NCBI GenBank assembly: GCA_900315585.1
Contig: OMZP01000013.1
Location: 1-52,362 of the forward strand
Direction of reading: 5' to 3'
Source: an uncultured Eubacteriales bacterium
GTDB lineage: Bacteria; Bacillota; Clostridia; Christensenellales; Aristaeellaceae
DNA length: 52,362 nt
In this document: one piece after another, positions 38,383-46,643 of the stretch
Layout: each line of letters begins with the position of its first letter
How positions within the stretch are numbered: the stretch's first letter is position 1
Program-made: the position numbers and the translations under genes
The notes under the pieces: model-generated
Told to the model about the DNA's origin: nothing
The model's input: only the letters and a program-made list of their open reading frames with translations
The model's database searches: none

Positions 38383-38555
38383 CTAGCCTTTCCCCACGCC
38401 GGAAAACCCGGCGCTGAAAATATTTTTCTTCCTATAGTAATTATACCACTTTTCGCCCCTTTCAGACTTGCATAAACAGGTTAAAGAACGGGATAAAAAT
38501 ATACATTTAACGCAAGCAACCAAATTGGCACTAACGTCGCGAGTTCTCCCCTCTC

Positions 38556-38667
38556 ACGCCCGAAAGGGCATATCCCTCGCCGGAGGCGAATATCACGCGC
38601 GAAGCGCATATCGCGAAGCCGCGCAGCGGATTCATATCGTAGAAAAAGCGACGCTTTCGCGTCGCTT
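38556..38667. repeat. hairpin array punctuated by ATATC, plus a GCGACG hairpin
   Basis: ATATC recurs at 38570, 38590, 38608 and 38634. Between the copies are small hairpins: GCCC-GAAA-GGGC, CGCC-GGAG-GCG, GCGC-GAA-GCGC and CGC-GCAG-CG. A further perfect hairpin AAAGCGACG/CGTCGCTTT follows at about 38644-38667. They occupy the leader region upstream of gyrB (38380-38809), where no gene is supported. Confidence 0.7.
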
Positions 38668-38778
38668 TGACTTTGGCGCACCCAAAGGAATGGCGTCGCG
38701 CTTCACGCGCCGCGGCCTTCGGCCGAACCCCGTTTGCCTTGCAAAGGGCGTTCGATTATCCCGGTTTGGGTGTACCAC

Positions 38779-38803
38779 GCAAAAAGCAGCCCATAGGGCT
38801 GCT
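38779..38803 (-). terminator. terminator of tRNA-Arg
   Basis: On the minus strand AGCAGCCC-TAT-GGGCTGCT forms a perfect 8-bp hairpin followed by TTTTT-GCG, directly downstream of the tRNA. Confidence 0.85.
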
Positions 38804-38809
38804 CATGCG

Positions 38810-38886
38810 TGGCGCACCCAAAGGGATTCGAACCCCCGGCCTACCGCTTAGGAGGCGGTCGCTCTATCCTGCTGAGCTATGGGTGC
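38810..38886 (-). tRNA. tRNA-Arg (anticodon CCT)
   Basis: A complete minus-strand cloverleaf: acceptor GCACCCA/TGGGTGC, D arm AGCTCAGCAGGATAGAGC, anticodon arm ACCGC-CTCCTAA-GCGGT giving CCT, T arm CGGGGGTTCGAATCCCTTT, discriminator G and encoded CCA. The stretch 38887-39118 up to vanZ shows no gene; it holds the tRNA promoter side and a vanZ ribosome site. Confidence 0.95.
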
Positions 38887-39118
38887 ATAGCGGTTCCCCG
38901 CGGGGAACAATATGTATTATGGCACGAAGCCCGCCGATTGTCAAGGGAAGAAATGCGACAATCCTCCCTCTGCTCCGGGACGGCAGTGATCGCGCCCGCC
39001 CCGGCCCCCCTTCCAAGGGGAGCTGTCGGACCGTAGGGACGACTGAGGGGTTGCGCCGCTTGCCAAGCGCCCCTTCAGGCGCTATAATAATAACAACCAC
39101 CGGAAAGGAACCCACCCC

Positions 39119-39658
39119 ATGAAACATCGAACGTTCTGGACGCGCTTCTTCCTGGCCGCGGCGATCCTCACGGCGGCGCTGATCTTCTATTTCTCCACCC
39201 AGGCGGGGCCGGAGTCGGCGGAACTCAGCGACGGCGTGACGCTGACCGTGGCGAAGGTGGTGCGCCCGAATTACGAGGCTCTGCCCAGCGTCCAGAGGCT
39301 GAGCTTCCTGGAGACGCTGAGCCTGATCGTGCGCAAGTGCGCCCACTTCGGCGAGTTCGCGCTGCTGGCCTTCAACCTGATGGGCTGGCTGCGGCTGCGG
39401 CGCTGGGAGAGGCCCCGCGTCGCCGCCCTGCCCTGGGCCTGGCTGCTCGCCACGCTCTACGCCGCCACCGACGAGTGGCACCAGAGCTTCGTGGAGGCCC
39501 GCGGCCCCGCCCTGCTGGACGTGGGCATCGACTCCGCCGGGGCGCTCACCGGGGCGCTGGTGATGCTGGTTTTGTTGATGATTGTCGAGAAAACAGGGAA
39601 CAGGGTCCAGGATAGAGGGCCCAGGGAACAGGGCCCAGGGAACAGGAATGGCGGCTGA
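39119..39658 (+). CDS. VanZ-like membrane protein
   Basis: A 179-residue membrane protein with VanZ family motifs: IFYFSTQAGPES, VRKCAHFGEFALLAFNLMG and ATDEWHQSFVEARGPALLDVGIDSAGALTGA. VanZ proteins contribute to low-level teicoplanin resistance in enterococci, but stand-alone chromosomal relatives are of unknown role. The last 25 or so residues (from EKTGNRVQDRG) are encoded by a CAGGGAA tandem array extending past the stop, so the tail is probably not native. GGAAAGGAAC precedes ATG 39119. Confidence 0.88.
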   Translation: MKHRTFWTRFFLAAAILTAALIFYFSTQAGPESAELSDGVTLTVAKVVRPNYEALPSVQRLSFLETLSLIVRKCAHFGEFALLAFNLMGWLRLRRWERPRVAALPWAWLLATLYAATDEWHQSFVEARGPALLDVGIDSAGALTGALVMLVLLMIVEKTGNRVQDRGPREQGPGNRNGG

Positions 39659-39968
39659 CGCGCACGCATCGGATTTCGCCGGTTTCCAGGTTCCCCATAT
39701 AGACAATGTACAGATTCTTCGCTTCGCTCAGAATGACAAACATCGCAAACCTGTCATCCTGAGCAGAGCGAAGGATCTGTACATTTTGCTTGAGGGGCCA
39801 TGGGAATAAAAGTCATCCGTTGGGTTGCGTGCCAGCGGCACTTCCAGTCCCCTGTTCCCTGGGCCTCCCGGCCCCATCTCGCTAAAAACAGTCCACAGGA
39901 CTGTTTTCCGGGCGCTCGATGTCCCTGTTCCCTGTTCCCTGTTCCCTGTTCCCTGTTCCCTATTCCCT
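39590..39968. repeat. inverted-array element E3 between vanZ and rubrerythrin
   Basis: Left arm at 39590-39650: CAGGGAA/CAGGGCC units on the plus strand, overlapping the vanZ end. Right arm at about 39925-39966: six or more CCCTGTT units. A further CCCTGTTCCCTGGGCC segment lies at 39859-39875. Between the arms is copy C of the GATCCTTCG palindrome and a hairpin AAACAGTCC/GGACTGTTT (39895-39914). No gene is seen from 39659 to 39966. Confidence 0.8.
39712..39778. repeat. GATCCTTCG palindromic repeat, copy C
   Basis: Diverged copy (AGATTCTTCGCTTCGCTCAG and inverse AGCGAAGGATCT) in the centre of element E3. Confidence 0.85.
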
Positions 39969-40506
39969 AATAATTCTCCGCCTTGATCTGGAAATAGCTC
40001 TGGGGATGGTTGCACACCGGGCAGACCTCCGGGGCCTTCTTGCCGATGCAGATGTGGCCGCAGTTGCTGCACTGCCAGATCATGTCGCCGTCGCGGCTGA
40101 ACACAAGGCCGTCCTCGATGTTCTTGAGCAGCTTGCGGTAGCGTTCCTCGTGCTCCTTCTCGATGGCGGCCACGCCCTCGAACTGCCTGGCGATGTCCTC
40201 AAAGCCCTCCTCGCGGGCCTCCTGGGCGAACCTGGCGTACATGTCGGTCCACTCGAAGTTCTCGCCGTCGGCGGCGTCGGAGAGGTTCTGGGTGGTGGTG
40301 GGCACCTTGCCGCCGTGGAGCAGCTTGAACCAGAGCTTGGCGTGCTCCTTCTCGTTCTTCGCGGTCTCCTCGAAGATTGCGGCGATCTGCACGTAGCCGT
40401 CCTTCTTGGCTTGGGAAGCGTAGTAATCGTACTTGTTGCGGGCCTGGCTCTCGCCGGCAAAAGCGGCCATCAGGTTGGCCTCGGTCCTTGAACCCTTGAA
40501 TTCCAT
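39967..40506 (-). CDS. rbr: rubrerythrin
   Basis: A 179-residue rubrerythrin, an NADH-linked peroxidase protecting anaerobes from hydrogen peroxide. The ferritin-like di-iron domain has [26 protein letters not shown] and [13 protein letters not shown] ligands; the C-terminal rubredoxin-like domain has [23 protein letters not shown] 40506 follows GGAGGTGC. Expression is probably oxidative-stress controlled (PerR type), though I did not find a clear operator. Its 3' end abuts a CCCTGTT array. Confidence 0.95.
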   Translation of the reverse strand: MEFKGSRTEANLMAAFAGESQARNKYDYYASQAKKDGYVQIAAIFEETAKNEKEHAKLWFKLLHGGKVPTTTQNLSDAADGENFEWTDMYARFAQEAREEGFEDIARQFEGVAAIEKEHEERYRKLLKNIEDGLVFSRDGDMIWQCSNCGHICIGKKAPEVCPVCNHPQSYFQIKAENY

Positions 40507-40616
40507 AAAGCACCTCCATGGGATTATTCTGTACGCATCGTAGCATGGATTATACCGTATAGTCAATGATAACTTGCCGCCGCCAAGCGGCTCACGCACG
40601 AATTACAAATATGTTT

Positions 40617-40686
40617 CAAACGCATGAATGGCGTCCCTGTGGCGAACGGCCATAGCCCTGCAAAACAATGGTCATTCATGCGTTTG
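40617..40686. repeat. 14-bp inverted repeat and GCGTCC remnant
   Basis: CAAACGCATGAATG (40617-40630) and CATTCATGCGTTTG (40673-40686) are perfect inverse copies around a 42-nt centre containing GGCGTCCCTGTGG, a degenerate half of the GGACGCCAT repeat. Confidence 0.7.
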
Positions 40687-40709
40687 CCCTGCCGCCCCGC
40701 CAAAACGCA

Positions 40710-40744
40710 GATTTCCCGCCCTTGAATCAATGGGGCGGGAAATC
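40710..40744. repeat. conserved-loop hairpin, copy 1
   Basis: GATTTCCCGCCC and GGGCGGGAAATC form a perfect 12-bp stem around the 11-nt loop TTGAATCAATG. It is downstream of ilvE and could terminate it. Copies 2 and 3 are at 47784-47818 and 48278-48312. Confidence 0.8.
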
Positions 40745-40787
40745 GCCATCAGAAAGGCGGCAACAAGCGACCCCCGGCCCTGCCGGG

Positions 40788-41858
40788 TCAGTCTGCGCGC
40801 ACGCGCCAGCCGAACTCGTCCGCGAGCTTGCCGGTCTGGATGCCGGTGATGGTGTCGTAGAGCTTCTGGGTCACGGGGCCGATGGAGCCGTCGCCGATGG
40901 TCATGACCTCGTCCATGTAGCGCAGCTTGCCCACGGGGCTGATGACGGCGGCGGTGCCGGTGCCGAAGACCTCCTCCAGCTTGCCGGACTTCTGGGCCTC
41001 GATCAACTCGTCCACGGACACCTTGCGCTCCTCCACCTCCATACCCCAGTGGCGACACAGGTGCAGCACGCTGTTGCGGGTGATGCCGGGCAGGATGGAG
41101 CCGTTCAGCATGGGCGTGACGATCTTGCCGTCGATCTTGAACATGATGTTCATGGCGCCGACTTCCTCGATGTACTTGCGCTCCACGCCGTCCAGCCACA
41201 GCACCTGGCTGTAGCCGCCGTCATGGGCCTTCACCTGGGCGATCAGGGACGCGGCGTAGTTGCCGCCGGTCTTGGCGAAGCCGATGCCGCCGCGCACGGC
41301 GCGCACGTACTCGTCCTCGATCCAGATGCCCACGGGGGCCAGGCCGCTCTCGTAGTAAGCGCCGGAGGGGCTGAGGATGACGATGAACAGATAGGTCTTG
41401 CTGGGGGCCACGCCCAGGAACTCATCGGTGGCGATGATGAACGGGCGGATGTACAGGCTAGTGCCCGGCTCGGTGGGAATCCAGTCCTTGTCGATGGCCA
41501 CCACGGCCTTGATGGCCTCCACGAAATCCTCCTCAGGGATCCGGGGGATGCACAGGCGGTCGTTGGAGTTGTTGGCGCGCTTGGCGTTCATGTCCGGGCG
41601 GAACAGGTAGGCTTCGCCGTTGGCGCCGCGATAGGCCTTCAGGCCCTCGAACATGGTCTGGCCGTAGTGGAACACCATGGCGGAGGGGTCCAGCTCGATC
41701 TTCTGATAGGGCACGATGCGGGCGTCATGCCAGCCCTTGCCCTCGGTGTAGTTCATCACAAACATGTGGTCGGTGAAGATGTGACCGAAGCCCAGCTTCT
41801 GGCCCTTCTCGGGCTTGGCCTTGGGCGCGGTGGTTCTCTCAACGCGGATGTTCAGCAT
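40788..41858 (-). CDS. ilvE: branched-chain amino acid aminotransferase
   Basis: A 356-residue fold-type IV PLP aminotransferase for the last step of Val, Leu and Ile synthesis and the first step of their breakdown. Seen: HYGQTMFEGLKAYRG, NRLCIPRIPEEDFVEAI-type block, the PLP Lys in GIGFAKTGGNYAASL, LWLDGVERKYIEEVGAMNIMF and GTGTAAVISPVGKL. Length and motifs match the longer IlvE group. ATG 41858. It stands alone between terminator-like repeats. Confidence 0.95.
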   Translation of the reverse strand: MLNIRVERTTAPKAKPEKGQKLGFGHIFTDHMFVMNYTEGKGWHDARIVPYQKIELDPSAMVFHYGQTMFEGLKAYRGANGEAYLFRPDMNAKRANNSNDRLCIPRIPEEDFVEAIKAVVAIDKDWIPTEPGTSLYIRPFIIATDEFLGVAPSKTYLFIVILSPSGAYYESGLAPVGIWIEDEYVRAVRGGIGFAKTGGNYAASLIAQVKAHDGGYSQVLWLDGVERKYIEEVGAMNIMFKIDGKIVTPMLNGSILPGITRNSVLHLCRHWGMEVEERKVSVDELIEAQKSGKLEEVFGTGTAAVISPVGKLRYMDEVMTIGDGSIGPVTQKLYDTITGIQTGKLADEFGWRVRAD

Positions 41859-41981
41859 TGCGATCGCTCCATTTCTGCAGTTTTATAGGGAATAACTTGC
41901 ATTTATGATACCGCGCTAAATCGCGAAAATCAAGTCCCAAGGGGCAGTTATAGCGTTTTCTTTACAATTATGAAACAAAAA

Positions 41982-42090
41982 CGGGGCTGTCTCAAAACGA
42001 TACCCAGCGCCCGATTCCAACCGTAGGGACGCCATTCATGGCGTCCGCGGGCGGGAATACAATGCGACGAGTTGTTTTGAGACAGCCCCG
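41982..42090. mobile_element. MITE-like element with 17-bp inverted ends and nested palindrome
   Basis: Perfect ends CGGGGCTGTCTCAAAAC (41982-41998) and GTTTTGAGACAGCCCCG (42074-42090) bound a 109-bp element. Its centre holds the GGACGCCAT palindrome preceded by CCGTA (42021-42047), in the reverse orientation to the copies near 24300. It has no gene. It lies between ilvE and hsp20 and would also work as a bidirectional terminator. Confidence 0.75.
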
Positions 42091-42104
42091 CTTTCGCGCT
42101 TCAT

Positions 42105-42557
42105 TTACCCTTCGATCATGATGACCTTTTTCTCGGGAAGCTTCCGGGCTTCCGGCTTGGGCAGGTTCAGGCTGAGCACGCCGTTTTCAAACCGGGCGGA
42201 CACGTCCGTCTCGGTGAGGCCGTCGCCCACATAGAAGGTGCGCTGCATGGACCCGGCGTAACGCTCCTGGCGAATCAGCTTGCCCTTCTTGTCCTTTTCC
42301 TCCTTGTCCATGCCCTTGGCCGCGTTCACGGTCAGGTAACCATTCTCCAGGCTCAGGGTGATCTCGTCCTTCTTGAAGCCCGGCAGATCGATATCCACTT
42401 CGTAGTGATCCTCGTGCTCGTGCACGTCCGTCTTCATTTCGCGGGCGGCGTTCTTGCCGTAGAGCCTGCGGTCAACGTTCCGGAACTCGCGGGGCATCGG
42501 GAAATCCTCGAAAAAATCATCAAACAGGTTCTCACCAAAGATACTCGGCATCAACAT
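42105..42557 (-). CDS. hsp20: Hsp20/alpha-crystallin small heat shock protein
   Basis: A 150-residue small heat shock protein that holds unfolded proteins. The crystallin domain spans about 40-140: MKTDVHEHEDHYEVDIDLPG, DEITLSLENGYLTVNA, RTFYVGDGLTETDVSARFENGVLSLNLPK, with a C-terminal extension lacking a clear IxI motif (KKVIMIEG). Start ATG 42557 follows AAAGGAGG. A CIRCE operator and sigma-A promoter lie upstream, so HrcA control is expected. The leader is about 110 nt with a CCCC/GGGG hairpin. Confidence 0.95.
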   Translation of the reverse strand: MLMPSIFGENLFDDFFEDFPMPREFRNVDRRLYGKNAAREMKTDVHEHEDHYEVDIDLPGFKKDEITLSLENGYLTVNAAKGMDKEEKDKKGKLIRQERYAGSMQRTFYVGDGLTETDVSARFENGVLSLNLPKPEARKLPEKKVIMIEG

Positions 42558-42672
42558 AATTCATACCTCCTTTGACGCTGCGGTCCACGGGGCCGTTCGC
42601 CTTATGTTGTACCCACTGGGCGGCGGTTTCATTCCCCTGGGGGGAACCTCCTTTCCCCTCCGTCCGAATATT

Positions 42673-42714
42673 ATTATACTCATTTTGTTAGCACTGTCAA
42701 GAGGTGAGTGCTAA
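42673..42714 (-). promoter_or_regulatory. hsp20 promoter with CIRCE (HrcA) operator
   Basis: CIRCE at 42688-42714: TTAGCACTG-N9-GAGTGCTAA, one mismatch from the consensus TTAGCACTC-N9-GAGTGCTAA. On the minus strand TTGACA (complement of 42695-42700), a 16-bp spacer and TATAAT (complement of 42673-42678) overlap it. HrcA bound here would block RNA polymerase until heat shock. Confidence 0.92.
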
Positions 42715-42742
42715 TTTTTTCGATGAATTTTCTGTGAACAAA

Positions 42743-42844
42743 AGATCCTTCGACTTCGCACGCCTGCGGCGCCCTCCGCTCAGGATGACACGGTTCCAAA
42801 ACCCGGTCATTCTGAGCGGAGGCGAAGCCGAAGTCGAAGAATCT
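42743..42844. repeat. GATCCTTCG palindromic repeat, copy D (extended)
   Basis: A longer member of the family: the arms carry an extra ACTTCGC/GCCGAAGTC segment, one arm being extended by CACGCCTGCGGCGCC. It is in the divergent region between hsp20 and the XRE-cupin gene (42558-43016), which otherwise holds only their promoters and leaders. Confidence 0.8.
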
Positions 42845-42931
42845 TTCTCCCGCAAGTCAGTTCAATAATACTCAACTTTCCCGCCTATAATTTAATCACA
42901 TACATTTAACGCATTCAGGGCTCCATATATA

Positions 42932-42960
42932 TTGACACGGGGCCGGAAAGATGGTTTAAT
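42932..42960 (+). promoter_or_regulatory. sigma-A promoter of the XRE-cupin gene
   Basis: TTGACA (42932-42937), 17-bp spacer, TTTAAT (42955-42960). Predicted start near 42967, leaving a leader of about 50 nt that includes GGAGGCGGG before ATG 43017. Confidence 0.8.
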
Positions 42961-43016
42961 ATATTTCGCCCAAAAGTTCAGTAATCTTAAACTTTCGCTG
43001 AAATGGAGGCGGGAAC

Positions 43017-43556
43017 ATGCAAATTGGCGACAAGCTGCGCAGGCTGCGCCTGCAGCGGGGGCTGACCCAGGAGGAGCTTGCGGACCGGTGCGAGCTCTCC
43101 AAGAGCTTCATATCGCTGCTGGAGCGGGACCTCACCTCCCCCTCCCTGGACACCCTGGCAGACCTGCTGGAATCCCTGGGCAGCGACCTGCCCACCTTCT
43201 TCCGGGAGAAGGACGAGAAGCTGGTCTTCGGCGGCGAGGACATCTTCGTCAAGGAGGACCCGGAGCTGATGAAGGGCATGATCCGCTGGCTGATCCCCTC
43301 GGCCCAGAAGAACCAGATGGAGCCGATCCTGGTGGTGATGGGCCCCGGCGGCGAAACCGCCGAGGACGACCCCCACGAGGGCGAGGAGTTCGGCTACGTG
43401 CTCAGCGGCACGATCCGAATCGTGCTGGGCGACCGGGCCGAGCGCGTCCGCAAGGACGAGAGCTTCTACTTCCGCCCCACCGCCCCCCACAAGCTGGTCA
43501 ACGCCGGCAAGGGCGTCTGCCGGGTGCTGTGGGTGTCCACGCCGCCCTCGTTCTAA
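43017..43556 (+). CDS. XRE-family regulator with C-terminal cupin
   Basis: A 179-residue regulator: HTH_3 at 4-60 (LRRLRLQRGLTQEELADRCELSKSFISLLERDLTSPSLDTLADLLE) and a cupin_2 sensor at 105-175 (EDDPHEGEEFGYVLSGTIRIVLGD, SFYFRPTAPHKLVNAG). This architecture is that of PuuR-like regulators, which bind polyamines. It sits just upstream of potABCD on the same strand, so it most likely controls polyamine uptake. The inter-gene gap to potA carries an inverted-array element. Confidence 0.92.
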   Translation: MQIGDKLRRLRLQRGLTQEELADRCELSKSFISLLERDLTSPSLDTLADLLESLGSDLPTFFREKDEKLVFGGEDIFVKEDPELMKGMIRWLIPSAQKNQMEPILVVMGPGGETAEDDPHEGEEFGYVLSGTIRIVLGDRAERVRKDESFYFRPTAPHKLVNAGKGVCRVLWVSTPPSF

Positions 43557-43724
43557 TTTGGAATGAGGAATGAGGAATTGCGGAGGAAATCCTTGCGGAT
43601 TTCTGCTTTATACAGAGGAATCATCGTTTTGGGGCCAAATGGGAACAAATCCCGAAGGGATTTGCACCTTCATTCCTCACTCCTAATTCCTCACTCCTAA
43701 TTCCTCACTCCTAATTCCTCATTA
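43557..43724. repeat. inverted-array element E4 between the regulator and potA
   Basis: Left arm 43558-43585 has GGAATGA/GGAATTG units on the plus strand directly after the regulator stop; right arm 43671-43724 has CTCCTAATTCCTCA units, three full copies. Inside are hairpins AAATCC-TTGC-GGATTT and CAAATCCC-GAA-GGGATTTG. Confidence 0.8.
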
Positions 43725-43764
43725 ATACAAGAAGAATCTCCCCCCCAATAGGAGTTGATCGAAT

Positions 43765-44883
43765 ATGGTCCAGGATACCCGCCTCATCGAGCTGAAGGGC
43801 GTGTGCAAGAACTTCGGGGACACCCAGGTGCTGCACGACGTCGACCTGTACATCCGCAAGTGCGAGTTCATCACGCTGCTGGGGCCCTCCGGCTGCGGCA
43901 AGACCACGCTGCTGCGCATCATCGGCGGGTTCGAGATGCCCTCCAGCGGCGAGGTGCTGTTCGAGGGAAAGGACATGACCGGCATTCCCCCCTACAAGCG
44001 CCGCATCAACACGGTGTTCCAGAAGTACGCCCTGTTCAACCACCTGAACGTGTTTGACAACATCGCCTTCGGCCTGAATCTGAAGACGCCGGAGCAGCTG
44101 GGCGCGAAGAGCAAGAAGGAAAAGAAGGAAGAAATCGCCCGACGGGTGAACCGGATGCTGAAGCTGGTGAAGATGGAGGGCTATGAGAAGCGTTCCATCG
44201 ACGCGCTGTCCGGCGGCCAGCAGCAGCGCATCGCCATCGCCCGGGCCCTGGTGAACGAGCCGGAGGTGCTCCTGCTGGACGAGCCCCTGGGCGCGCTGGA
44301 TCTGAAGCTGCGCAAGGAGATGCAGCTGGAATTGAAGGCCATGCAGCAGCAGCTGGGCATCACCTTCATCTACGTCACCCACGACCAGGAGGAAGCCCTG
44401 ACCATGTCGGACACCATCGCCGTGATGAACGGCGGGCGCATCCAGCAGATCGGCGACCCCAAGCGCATCTACGACGAGCCCAACAACGCCTTCGTGGCGG
44501 ACTTCATCGGCGAGAGCAACATCGTGGACGGCATCATGCTGGAGGACGACCTGGTGGAGTTCTGCGGCACCGAGTTCCAGTGCGTGGACGAGGGCTTTGA
44601 CACCAACGAGCCCGTGGACGTGGTCATCCGCCCGGAGGACATCATGATCGTGGGCGAGGACGTGGGCATGCTCACCGGCACGGTGCAGAGCGTGATCTTC
44701 AAAGGCGTCCACTACGAGATGATGATCGAAGCCTCGGACCGCCGCTGGAAGGTGCACTCCACCACCATGCAGCCCGTGGGCACCCGCGTGGGCATGACCA
44801 TCGTGCCCTACAACATCCACATCATGCGCAAGGCGACCACCGCCGACGCGGCGCCGGTCCAAGAGGCCAGGAAGGAGGCGTAG
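43765..44883 (+). CDS. potA: polyamine ABC transporter ATP-binding protein
   Basis: A 372-residue ATPase of the PotA type. Walker [11 protein letters not shown]-loop [10 protein letters not shown], signature LSGGQQQR, Walker [14 protein letters not shown]-loop VTHDQEEA; the C-terminal TOBE region has [10 protein letters not shown]. It energises spermidine/putrescine import with PotB, PotC and PotD. A residue-95-125 insertion is Lys/Glu-rich ([11 protein letters not shown]). AGGAG precedes ATG 43765, and potB follows after 3 nt. Confidence 0.95.
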   Translation: MVQDTRLIELKGVCKNFGDTQVLHDVDLYIRKCEFITLLGPSGCGKTTLLRIIGGFEMPSSGEVLFEGKDMTGIPPYKRRINTVFQKYALFNHLNVFDNIAFGLNLKTPEQLGAKSKKEKKEEIARRVNRMLKLVKMEGYEKRSIDALSGGQQQRIAIARALVNEPEVLLLDEPLGALDLKLRKEMQLELKAMQQQLGITFIYVTHDQEEALTMSDTIAVMNGGRIQQIGDPKRIYDEPNNAFVADFIGESNIVDGIMLEDDLVEFCGTEFQCVDEGFDTNEPVDVVIRPEDIMIVGEDVGMLTGTVQSVIFKGVHYEMMIEASDRRWKVHSTTMQPVGTRVGMTIVPYNIHIMRKATTADAAPVQEARKEA

Positions 44884-44886
44884 AGC

Positions 44887-45711
44887 ATGAAGCGTTCCTG
44901 GTATGCCTCCCCCTACGCGCTGTGGATGCTGCTGTTCGCGGTGGTGCCGCTGCTGTTCGTGTGCTGGTACGCCTTCACCACCCCCCAGGGGGCCTTCACC
45001 CTCTCCAACTTCCAGGAGTTCACCAAGCCCCGCTACCTGGGGGTGATCCTGCGCAGCCTGAAGCACGCGCTGTACTGCACGGTGCTGTGCCTGATCCTCG
45101 GCTATCCCACGGCCTACTTCCTGGCCGGCCGCGGCTTCAACCACACCCAGAGCCTGGTGGTGCTGATCCTGCTGCCCATGTGGATGAACCTGCTGCTGCG
45201 CACCTACGCCATGATGAGCCTGCTGGACGACAACGGCGTGCTGAACGCGGCGCTGCAGGCCATCGGCCTGGGCAAGGTCAAGGTGATCGGCACCGAGGGC
45301 GCCGTGGTGATGGGCCTGGTGTACAACTACCTGCCCTTCATGGTGCTGCCCATCTACACGGTGCTGAAGAAGATGGACTATTCCGTCATCGAGGCCGCGG
45401 AGGACCTGGGCTGCAATCCCTTCCGGGTCATCACCCGGGTGGTGATCCCCATGTCCCTGCCGGGCATCGTCTCCGGCATCACGATGGTGTTCATGCCGGC
45501 GGTCACCTCCTTCGCCATCTCCACGCTGCTCTCAAACGGCAAGATCCGCCTGGCGGGCGATTTGATCGACTACATCTTCAACCAATCCTCGAACCCCACC
45601 CGCTGGAACATCGGCAGCTCCTTCTCGCTGATCATGCTGGTGCTGATCCTGATCTCCATCGGCTTTTTGCGCAAGGTGGACCCGGACAGTGAAGGAGGTG
45701 GCATGTGGTGA
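44887..45711 (+). CDS. potB: polyamine ABC transporter permease PotB
   Basis: A 274-residue permease with six membrane helices and the BPD_transp EAA loop (VIEAAEDLGCNPFRVITRVVIPMSLPGIVSG) that contacts PotA. The LMPMWMNLLLRTYAMM region is typical of PotB. It starts 3 nt after potA and overlaps potC by 7 nt. Confidence 0.95.
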   Translation: MKRSWYASPYALWMLLFAVVPLLFVCWYAFTTPQGAFTLSNFQEFTKPRYLGVILRSLKHALYCTVLCLILGYPTAYFLAGRGFNHTQSLVVLILLPMWMNLLLRTYAMMSLLDDNGVLNAALQAIGLGKVKVIGTEGAVVMGLVYNYLPFMVLPIYTVLKKMDYSVIEAAEDLGCNPFRVITRVVIPMSLPGIVSGITMVFMPAVTSFAISTLLSNGKIRLAGDLIDYIFNQSSNPTRWNIGSSFSLIMLVLILISIGFLRKVDPDSEGGGMW

Positions 45712-46493
45712 GAGATTCCCGCGCAACCAAGATCTTCCGCACCCTCTGGATGGCGCTGATCCTGCTGTTTCTGTACGCGCCGATCCTGATCATGATCGCG
45801 CTTTCCTTCAACGCCTCGGTGTCCCGCAGCCAGTGGACCGGCTTCACCCTGGACTGGTATGTGAAGCTGTTTCATGACCCGGCCATCCTGGGCGCGCTGA
45901 AGACCACCATCGAAGTGGCCGTGATCGCCACGATCGTCTCCACCATCATCGGCACCCTGGGCGCCATCGGCATCCACTCCATGAACAGCGGCATGGCGGG
46001 CCTGCTGATCGACGTGTCCTACCTGCCCATGACCACCCCGGACATCGTCACCGGCGTGTCGCTGATGCTGATGTACCTGTTCTGCCACGTGCCGCTGGGC
46101 AAGTGGACCATGATCTTCGCCCACATCGCCTTCGACATCCCCTATGTGCTGTTCTCGGTGATGCCCAAGCTGCGGCAGATGAACCCGAACCTCTACGAGG
46201 CGGCGCTGGACCTGGGCTGCCACCCCATCAAGGCCCTGTACAAGGTGATCGTGCCGGAGATCATGCCCGGCATCTTCACCGGCGCGCTGCTGGCCTTCAC
46301 CATGTCCCTGGACGACTTCGTCATCTCCTATTTCACGTCCTCGGACATGTACCCGAACCTGAGCCGCATCGTGTACTCCTCCACCAAGCTGGGGGTCAAG
46401 CCCACGATGTATGCCCTGTCCACGCTGATGTTCGTCACGATCCTGCTCCTGCTGGTGCTGGTCAACAAGCGCACGAAGCTGGAGAACCTGTGA
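45705..46493 (+). CDS. potC: polyamine ABC transporter permease PotC
   Basis: A 262-residue permease: six helices, FNASVSRSQWTGFTLDWYVKLF near the N-terminus (family hallmark) and EAA loop LYEAALDLGCHPIKALYKVIVPEIMPGI. Start is GTG at 45705 or 45708; AAGGAGGTG at 45692-45700 suits either. It overlaps the potB end, indicating coupling. An inverted-array element follows. Confidence 0.93.
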   Translation: MVRDSRATKIFRTLWMALILLFLYAPILIMIALSFNASVSRSQWTGFTLDWYVKLFHDPAILGALKTTIEVAVIATIVSTIIGTLGAIGIHSMNSGMAGLLIDVSYLPMTTPDIVTGVSLMLMYLFCHVPLGKWTMIFAHIAFDIPYVLFSVMPKLRQMNPNLYEAALDLGCHPIKALYKVIVPEIMPGIFTGALLAFTMSLDDFVISYFTSSDMYPNLSRIVYSSTKLGVKPTMYALSTLMFVTILLLLVLVNKRTKLENL

Positions 46494-46506
46494 TTGGGCG
46501 CGCAGT

Positions 46507-46578
46507 GAGGCGTCAGGAATGAGGAATTGCGGTTCCCCTGCATTCTTAAATTCCTAACTCCACACTCCTGACTCCCCT
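46507..46578. repeat. inverted-array element E5 between potC and potD
   Basis: Left arm GTCAGGAATGAGGAATT (from 46509), right arm 46547-46577 AATTCCTAACTCC...CACTCCTGACTCC; the arms are inverse and enclose about 15 bp. It starts 14 nt after the potC stop. Confidence 0.65.
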
Positions 46579-46643
46579 CCCCGCCGCACCCCCTTCGGGG
46601 TTTGCACATACAACACTACTTGAAAATCTGGAGGATGCTGCAC

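Noticed and set aside
38481..38681. Small minus-strand gene upstream of gyrB
   Set aside because: The frame is made entirely of the ATATC hairpin repeats and lacks a ribosome site.
38507..42913. Shared 14-mer ATACATTTAACGCA upstream of gyrB and upstream of the XRE-cupin gene
   Set aside because: Several chance 14-bp matches are expected in 52 kb, and positions relative to the promoters differ.
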